A stretch of 64,000 nt of DNA from an uncultured Bacteroidales bacterium (GTDB taxonomy: Bacteria > Bacteroidota > Bacteroidia > Bacteroidales > UBA932), in assembly GCA_900316525.1 (NCBI GenBank), contig ONDF01000013.1, positions 1-64,000 of the forward strand. Direction: 5' to 3'. The notes beneath the pieces are model-generated. The model searched no databases, was not told the origin of the DNA, and saw only the letters and a program-made list of their open reading frames with translations. Position 1 is the first letter of the stretch; each line of letters opens with the position of its first letter. Made by a program: the position numbers and the translations under genes. Of this stretch, positions 59,036 through 64,000 are shown piece by piece.

Positions 59036-59065
59036 TTGCAATTCAATAATTTCTTTCTATATTTG
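59036..59065 (+). promoter_or_regulatory. Promoter of the ABC exporter operon
   Basis: TTG (59036-59038), a 19-base spacer, TATATTTG (59058-59065), 17 bases before the ATG. Confidence 0.7.
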
Positions 59066-59082
59066 CAGAAAACAACACCGTT

Positions 59083-59946
59083 ATGGCAATCATAGAAGTC
59101 AAAAACGTGACCAAGCACTTCGGAGAGAAGGTGGCGCTGGACGACGTGTCCATCGACATCCCCGAAGGAAAGATCTTCGGCCTGCTGGGGCCGAACGGGG
59201 CAGGCAAGTCCACGCTCATCCGCATCATCAACCGCATCACGATGGCGACCGCCGGCGAAGTCTGGTTCAACGGCCGTCCCATCACCGACGACGACGTCGC
59301 GCACATCGGCTATCTGCCCGAGGAGCGCGGCCTGTACCGCAAGATGAAGGTCGGCGACCAGGCGATGTACCTTGCGCAGCTGCGGGGCATGTCCTCCCGG
59401 GACGCCGCCCGCGCGCTCAAGGACTGGTTCGTCCGCTTCGGCATCCAGGACTGGTGGAACAAGAAGGTGGAGGAACTCTCCAAGGGCATGGCCCAGAAGG
59501 TCCAGTTCATCACCACCGTCGTGCACAAGCCGTCCCTGATGATCCTGGACGAGCCGTTCTCCGGCTTCGACCCGGTCAATGCGGACCTCATCCGCAAGGA
59601 AATCCTCCGGCTCAAGGAGGAAGGCGCGACCATCATCCTCTCCACGCACAACATGGAGTCGGTGGAGGAGCTCTGCGACGAGATCGCCCTCATCAACAAG
59701 GCCCGGCTGGTCGTCACCGGCGGGACGGACGACATCCGCCACCGCTTCGGCGAGGACAACGTCGAGATCGAGTACACGGAGGATTTCGCCCGTAAGCAGG
59801 AGGTCCTCAGCCGCGAGAAGGCGCCGGCCCGCCTGACCGAACTCATCGAGGGCGGCATCCGGATCAACGCCTACCGCGAGCTCGTCCCGCGCATGAACGA
59901 CATTTTCATCAAACTCGTAACTGAAACGGAAGGGGAGGGCAAATAG
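59083..59946 (+). CDS. ABC transporter ATP-binding protein (NatA-like)
   Basis: A 287-residue cytosolic ATPase. Walker A GLLGPNGAGKSTLIR is at about residues 35-49, signature VEELSKGMAQKVQF near residue 132, Walker B SLMILDEPFSGFDP near residue 150 and the switch His in LSTHNM. A C-terminal extension (DIFIKLVTE) is typical of the ABC-2 subfamily. The partner permease starts one base after the stop. NatAB-type pairs export sodium or drugs; the substrate is not readable here. Confidence 0.92.
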   Translation: MAIIEVKNVTKHFGEKVALDDVSIDIPEGKIFGLLGPNGAGKSTLIRIINRITMATAGEVWFNGRPITDDDVAHIGYLPEERGLYRKMKVGDQAMYLAQLRGMSSRDAARALKDWFVRFGIQDWWNKKVEELSKGMAQKVQFITTVVHKPSLMILDEPFSGFDPVNADLIRKEILRLKEEGATIILSTHNMESVEELCDEIALINKARLVVTGGTDDIRHRFGEDNVEIEYTEDFARKQEVLSREKAPARLTELIEGGIRINAYRELVPRMNDIFIKLVTETEGEGK

Positions 59947-59947
59947 T

Positions 59948-61342
59948 ATGAATCTCAAGAAATTAGGCATCATCATCCAGCGGGAATACCTGAACAAGGT
60001 CAAGAAGAAGTCCTTCCTGCTCACCACTTTCGGCGTTCCGATCCTGTTCGCCGGCATGTACGCCGTGATGCTCTTCGTGATGCTCAAGGCGGAGGGCGAC
60101 TCGAAGCGCATCGCCGTCATCGACAATTCGGGCATCGTGATGGAGAAACTCGAGAACACCAAGCTGATCACCTTCACGCAGCTCTCCGAGACGGATCCCG
60201 AGGCGGTCAAGAACCGCCTGGGCGAGTATGACGCGGACGTCCTCCTGTACATCTCTCCGCTGGACAGCGCCACCAAGTCCGTGACGGCGACCACCTACGC
60301 CGACAAGCCCATGGGCATGGAAACGGCCGAGGCCATCGAGCACCGCATCAACGACGCCGTGGAGGCCTACCGCATCGACTCCTATGACATTCCGGGCCTG
60401 GAGCAGATCATGGAAGACGTCCATTCCAACGTCCATCTGACGTCCTACACCGTGGACGAGGAGGGCAAGGAGACCATCTCCCAGAGCGAGGTCTACATGA
60501 TCGTGTCGATGGTCCTCGCGATGGCCCTGTACATGTTCATCGCCCTGTTCAGCGGCATGGTCATGTCCAGCGTCATCGAGGAGAAGACCAGCCGCGTGGT
60601 GGAGGTGCTCGTCTCCTCCGTGAAATCCACCGAACTGATGTTCGGCAAGATCATCGGCGTCGCCCTCGTGGCCCTGACCCAGTTCCTGCTTTGGATCGTC
60701 CTCACGGGGGTGATCATCGGCATCCTGGGCGGCATCGTCGGTATGGACAAGATCACGGGCGGCATGGACTCCTCCAAGATGGAGCAGGTGCAGCAGATGT
60801 CCAACATGGGCGGCATGGGCAGCACCATCGACCTGGAGAGCCTGCAGGCGATGACCGACACCGCCGCCGTGGCCGAAGGCCCGACCGGCATGGAGGCCGT
60901 CCTGGGCACGCTCGGTTCCCTGAACTACACGCAGCTCATCGTCTCCTTCCTGCTGTTCTTCCTGTTCGGCTACCTGCTGTATGCGTCGCTGTTCGCGGCC
61001 ATCGGCTCGGCCGTGGAGAACGAGGCGGACACCCAGCAGCTGCAGATTCCGGTGACGGTCCCGTTGCTGCTCGGCTTCTTCATCGCCTTCTACGCCTTCC
61101 GGGCGCCGGAAAGCAGCATCGTCTGGTGGGGCTCGATGATTCCCTTCACCTCGCCGATCGTGATGCTCGCGCGCCTGCCGTTCGGCGTCCCGATGTGGGA
61201 ACTCATCCTGTCCATCGGCCTCCTCATCCTGACCTTCTTCGTCTGCGCCTGGGCGTCCGCGAAGATCTACAAGGTGGGCATCCTGATGTACGGCAAGAAA
61301 TCTACCTTCAAAGACCTTTGGAAATGGTTAAAGCAAAAGTAG
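59948..61342 (+). CDS. ABC-2 type permease (NatB-like)
   Basis: A 464-residue inner-membrane protein. One helix near residue 25-45 (FGVPILFAGMYAVMLFVML), a large extracytoplasmic domain of about 140 residues, then five helices including MVLAMALYMFIALFSGMVMS, IIGVALVALTQFLLWIVLTG and VPLLLGFFIAFYAF. The EEKTSRVVEVLVSS motif after the second helix is diagnostic of ABC-2 permeases. It pairs with the preceding ATPase. A Met-rich insert (MEQVQQMSNMGGMGS) lies in the loop near residue 280. Confidence 0.9.
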   Translation: MNLKKLGIIIQREYLNKVKKKSFLLTTFGVPILFAGMYAVMLFVMLKAEGDSKRIAVIDNSGIVMEKLENTKLITFTQLSETDPEAVKNRLGEYDADVLLYISPLDSATKSVTATTYADKPMGMETAEAIEHRINDAVEAYRIDSYDIPGLEQIMEDVHSNVHLTSYTVDEEGKETISQSEVYMIVSMVLAMALYMFIALFSGMVMSSVIEEKTSRVVEVLVSSVKSTELMFGKIIGVALVALTQFLLWIVLTGVIIGILGGIVGMDKITGGMDSSKMEQVQQMSNMGGMGSTIDLESLQAMTDTAAVAEGPTGMEAVLGTLGSLNYTQLIVSFLLFFLFGYLLYASLFAAIGSAVENEADTQQLQIPVTVPLLLGFFIAFYAFRAPESSIVWWGSMIPFTSPIVMLARLPFGVPMWELILSIGLLILTFFVCAWASAKIYKVGILMYGKKSTFKDLWKWLKQK

Positions 61343-62160
61343 CAGCGCTTTGTCTCCTCGCCGCGGTCTCCTGCGCCCAGCAGGGGCCGCGGATGGAGTG
61401 GAAGCGCGTCGCGATGGACGGCAGCCGGACCGGCGTGGTCCCGGTGAACGCCGAAAACGTGGACACGGCCCTGGGCGCGTTCGAGGACGATTACATCGCC
61501 CCGAACGGGCGGCATTTCACGGACGGGGCGACCCCGGAAGTGGCCGCGATGCTCATGGAGGTCCAGCCCCGGATGGCGCACCTCAAGGAAGTGGTGGGCC
61601 ACAACGCCCGGTTCATGGACAATCCCCGGACCGAGTGCGACCTCCCGATCGGCAACCTCGTCGCGGACGCCCTCCGCGCGAAGGCGGCCGACTACTTCCA
61701 GGTGCCGGTGGAGTTCGCCCTGACCAACTACGGCGGCATCCGCATCCCGATGCCGGAAGGGGCCGTCACCCTGGACGACATCGAGTCCATGTTCCCGTTC
61801 AAGAACTACATGTGCCTGGCGAAGCTGCGGGGGAGTGAACTCACCCGCCTGCTGGAGCAGCTCGCGAAAACGCCGGCCTTCCAGGCCGTGAGCGGCTGCC
61901 GCGTGAAGGTCAAGGCCCACGAGCTCGTGGAGGCCGAGGTGGATGGCGCGCCCATCGACCCGAAGCGCCTGTACAACGTGGCTACGATCGACTTCCTCCT
62001 CTCCGGCGGGGACGGCATCGCCGTCGGCGCCCGGGCCGAGGATGTGAAGCTCACCACGGTCCTGATGAAGGACGTGATGCTGGACTTCATCCGCGCCAAG
62101 GAGGCGGCCGGCGAAATCATCGACTATCAGAAGGACGGACGCGTCGTCATGGAGGACTAA
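61324..62160 (+). CDS. 5'-nucleotidase C-terminal (substrate-binding) domain lipoprotein
   Basis: A 278-residue lipoprotein (LLAAVSCAQ, Cys17) that is only the C-terminal domain of a UshA-type 5'-nucleotidase: DLPIGNLVADALRAKAADYF near residue 111, ALTNYGGIRIPMPEGAVT near residue 138, and MFPFKNYMCLAKLRG with the stacking Phe pair. It lacks the metal-binding half, which is encoded by the next gene. It starts 19 bases inside the permease gene and ends 3 bases before its partner. The two products probably assemble in the periplasm to hydrolyse nucleotides. Confidence 0.88.
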   Translation: MVKAKVAALCLLAAVSCAQQGPRMEWKRVAMDGSRTGVVPVNAENVDTALGAFEDDYIAPNGRHFTDGATPEVAAMLMEVQPRMAHLKEVVGHNARFMDNPRTECDLPIGNLVADALRAKAADYFQVPVEFALTNYGGIRIPMPEGAVTLDDIESMFPFKNYMCLAKLRGSELTRLLEQLAKTPAFQAVSGCRVKVKAHELVEAEVDGAPIDPKRLYNVATIDFLLSGGDGIAVGARAEDVKLTTVLMKDVMLDFIRAKEAAGEIIDYQKDGRVVMED

Positions 62161-62163
62161 GGT

Positions 62164-63030
62164 ATGGACAAGACAGCAAGAATCCTCTTCATCTGCCTCT
62201 CCGTGGCCCTGGCCGCGGGTGTGGGCTATTTCTGGAAGACGCGGAATGCGGAACCTCAGACCCATCTGGTCATCCTGCATACGAACGACACGCACAGCCA
62301 TTTCGAGCCGGTGCGGGACGAGGAGTATCCCGGCATGGGCGGCATCATCGAACGGGCCGCCTACCTGGACAGCGTCCGTACGGCGGAAGGCCCGGAGAAC
62401 GTGCTCCTGCTGCACGCGGGCGACTTCAGCCAGGGAACGACCTACTTCTCCGAGCTGGGCGGCAACCTGGAGGTCCAGGCGCTCAATGCGATGAAGTATG
62501 ACGTCGTCACCCTCGGCAACCACGAGTTCGACAACGGCCTCGAGGACCTCGGCCGTCGGCTTTCCTCGCTGGAGATGCCGGTCGTCGTGTGCAACTACGA
62601 CTTCTCGCCCTTCGAGGCGGGGAAGTACATCAAGCCGTATGTCATCGTCGAGAAGGCCGGCCTGAAGATCGGCGTGATCGGCGTCCTGTGCGACCTCAAG
62701 TCGATGGTCGCCGGCGACATCGCCGAGCGCGTCCCTGAATTCCCGATGGTGGAGACCGTGCAGAAGTACGCGGACCTCCTGAAGGTCGACGAGGGCTGCG
62801 ACCTCGTGATCGCCTTGACGCACATCGGCTACGAGGAGCACACCCCCGGCGACATCACGGACCCGATCCTGTGCTCCAAGACCCGGAACCTCGACCTCAT
62901 CGTGGGCGGCCATTCGCACACTTTCCTGGAAGAAATGGTGTATCTGCCCAATGTGGACGGCGTTCCGACGCCCATCGTGCAGGACGGCTGCTACGGAATC
63001 TTCTGGGGGAGGATTGATTACAGTTTGTAA
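62164..63030 (+). CDS. 5'-nucleotidase metallophosphatase domain protein
   Basis: A 288-residue protein anchored by one N-terminal helix (ILFICLSVALAAGVGYFW), followed by the calcineurin-like domain of 5'-nucleotidases: LHTNDTHSHFEP (first metal site) near residue 38, LLHAGDFSQGTTY, VTLGNHEFDNG near residue 116, ALTHIGYEE and VGGHSHTFLE. All dimetal ligands are present. The protein ends before the substrate-binding domain, which the preceding gene supplies. The order is C-domain gene first, so this is not a simple frameshift of one ancestral gene. A perfect terminator follows. Confidence 0.9.
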   Translation: MDKTARILFICLSVALAAGVGYFWKTRNAEPQTHLVILHTNDTHSHFEPVRDEEYPGMGGIIERAAYLDSVRTAEGPENVLLLHAGDFSQGTTYFSELGGNLEVQALNAMKYDVVTLGNHEFDNGLEDLGRRLSSLEMPVVVCNYDFSPFEAGKYIKPYVIVEKAGLKIGVIGVLCDLKSMVAGDIAERVPEFPMVETVQKYADLLKVDEGCDLVIALTHIGYEEHTPGDITDPILCSKTRNLDLIVGGHSHTFLEEMVYLPNVDGVPTPIVQDGCYGIFWGRIDYSL

Positions 63031-63054
63031 ACAATCCGGTTCATATCCTTACTG

Positions 63055-63089
63055 ATCGGGAGGGCGGAATGCCCTCCCGATTGGTTTTT
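63055..63089 (+). terminator. Terminator after the 5'-nucleotidase genes
   Basis: ATCGGGAGGGC pairs perfectly with GCCCTCCCGAT around GGAAT, followed by TGGTTTTT. Confidence 0.9.
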
Positions 63090-63145
63090 ATTATCAAAAG
63101 AAGTTATTCAGAAATGGAACATTCTTAATATTTTTTGAGAGTTTA

Positions 63146-63177
63146 TTTGCGAAATAAAAATTTTTATTATATATTAG
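63146..63177 (+). promoter_or_regulatory. Putative promoter of the SusC-like gene
   Basis: TTTG (63146-63149), a 20-base spacer and TATATTAG (63170-63177), a one-base departure from TAnnTTTG, in an AT-rich stretch unlike the rest of the window. The leader would be about 45-50 bases. Confidence 0.5.
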
Positions 63178-63230
63178 CACCTTAAGAATACCTAAAACTA
63201 ACAATATTCACTAAACTCTGATCTAATCTA

Positions 63231-64000
63231 ATGAGAACCAAGCTGTTAACCTATCTGCTCTGTGTTGGTTCCCTCCTTCTTGGAATGGCCACTGCTTCTG
63301 CGCAGACACGGACACTCCGGGGCTCGGTCGTCGCCGCTGAAGACGGAGAACCGATCGTCGGAGCGTTCGTGACGGTGGAAGGCCAGACCAAGATCGGCAC
63401 CCTCACAGACCTGGACGGTAACTTTGTCCTCGACAAGGTACCGCAAAGCGCGCAGAATCTCGTGGTCTCCTTCATGGGTTACCGCGATGCGACCGTTCCC
63501 GCCCGGGACAATGTCCGCGTCGCCCTGGAGTCGGACGCCGAGATGCTGGAGCAGGCGGTCGTCACCGGTATGACCTCGGTGGACCGCCGCATTTTCTCCG
63601 GATCCTCCGTCAAGGTGGACGCCGACGAGGCGAAACTGAACGGTATCGCCGATATCTCCCGTTCCCTGGAAGGACGTGTGGCCGGTGTCTCCGTGCAGAA
63701 CGTCTCCGGTACGTTCGGTACCGCCCCGAAGATCCGCGTCCGTGGTTCAACCTCCATCTACGGCTCCTCCAAGCCGTTGTGGGTCGTGGACGGCGTGATC
63801 ATGGAAGACGTCATTGAAGTGGACGCCGAGGACTTGAGCTCCGGTGATGCCAACACCCTGATCTCCTCCGCCATCGCCGGTTTGAACTCCGACGATATCG
63901 AGAGCTTCGAAATCCTGAAGGACGGTTCCGCGACTTCCATCTACGGTGCGCGCGCCATGGCGGGCGTTATCGTCGTCACGACCAAGAAAGGTCGTGCCGG
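63231..64000 (+). CDS. SusC/RagA-family TonB-dependent outer-membrane receptor, 3' end cut by window edge
   Basis: The first 256 residues of a large receptor. A signal peptide (ending ATASAQ, about residue 25) is followed by a CarboxypepD_reg-like domain (LRGSVVAAEDGEPIVGAFVT, ending FMGYRD), then the plug: EQAVVTGMTSVDRRIFSGSS, SLEGRVAGVSVQNVSGTFGT, IRVRGSTSIYGSSKPLWVVD, EILKDGSATSIYGARAMAG and VVTTKKGR. These are diagnostic SusC elements. A SusD partner would be expected beyond base 64000. It probably imports a glycan or other oligomer across the outer membrane. The plug loop EDLSSGDANTLISS is longer than average. Confidence 0.95.
   Translation, partial: MRTKLLTYLLCVGSLLLGMATASAQTRTLRGSVVAAEDGEPIVGAFVTVEGQTKIGTLTDLDGNFVLDKVPQSAQNLVVSFMGYRDATVPARDNVRVALESDAEMLEQAVVTGMTSVDRRIFSGSSVKVDADEAKLNGIADISRSLEGRVAGVSVQNVSGTFGTAPKIRVRGSTSIYGSSKPLWVVDGVIMEDVIEVDAEDLSSGDANTLISSAIAGLNSDDIESFEILKDGSATSIYGARAMAGVIVVTTKKGRA

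Noticed and set aside
56863..60294. 1143-codon minus-strand open frame opposite four genes
   Set aside because: It spans the antisense of the hypothetical gene, holA and the ABC genes and crosses the ABC promoter; composition is that of a shadow frame.
61324..63030. Frameshifted single 5'-nucleotidase gene
   Set aside because: The domain order is reversed relative to the full-length enzyme and each product has its own N-terminal targeting signal.

Overview
The window looks like a chromosomal stretch of a high-GC member of the Bacteroidota, most likely Bacteroidales. The reasons are the promoter boxes of the form TAnnTTTG, often with TTTG or TTG about 19-21 bases upstream; several outer-membrane beta-barrel and SusC-type genes; many secreted or lipoprotein glycoside hydrolases (GH3 x3, GH30, GH43, GH109); and a Bacteroidota-type hut operon. 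I cannot name a species. No gap between genes exceeds about 360 bases, and the largest (40678-41034) holds two tRNA genes. No prophage, insertion sequence, CRISPR array, rRNA or origin was seen.

Layout. 1-12.7 kb is housekeeping: a ComEA-like HhH protein (cut by the window edge), rsmI and an acidic Pro/Glu-rich protein on the minus strand; tdk; recA with a small lipoprotein gene; then rlmN, a patatin/surface-antigen protein, recX, an M64 peptidase and a two-enzyme phosphatase-phosphodiesterase fusion, and pgi. 12.8-20.6 kb is an outer-membrane barrel gene followed by a LytS/LytTR-type two-component pair and a GH43-GH30 lipoprotein pair. 20.7-21.6 kb is a lower-GC patch of four tiny two-helix membrane proteins. 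21.8-28.3 kb is a complete histidine utilisation operon (ftcD-hutU-hutH-hutI). 28.5-40.7 kb carries a flippase, two GH3 enzymes, an SDR, a cysteine desulfidase-like protein, a sugar-kinase-like phosphotransferase, a GH109 enzyme and mannose-1-phosphate guanylyltransferase, then two tRNA-Lys genes.

41.7-51.3 kb is the most interesting part: nine tightly coupled genes (ArnE/SMR-like transporter, LolA-like carrier, FabZ-like hotdog protein, GT2, an MMPL exporter fused to a PlsC acyltransferase and a partial methyltransferase-like end, an alpha/beta hydrolase, a PaaK-like adenylating enzyme, a second PlsC acyltransferase, an SGNH hydrolase). This resembles the tailoring and export half of aryl-polyene or flexirubin loci, but no ketosynthase, ketoreductase or acyl carrier protein is present. 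It may make and export an acylated or glycosylated envelope lipid. That is inference.

51.4-64 kb returns to housekeeping (HsdR-N-like protein, CCA-adding enzyme, HPF, tyrosine recombinase), a third GH3, holA, an ABC exporter pair, a 5'-nucleotidase split into two genes in reversed domain order, and the start of a SusC-like receptor. Throughout the window, short repeats of the form AGATT...AATGACA, and a CTTCGACA(A/G)GCTC motif, sit between genes and also inside reading frames.
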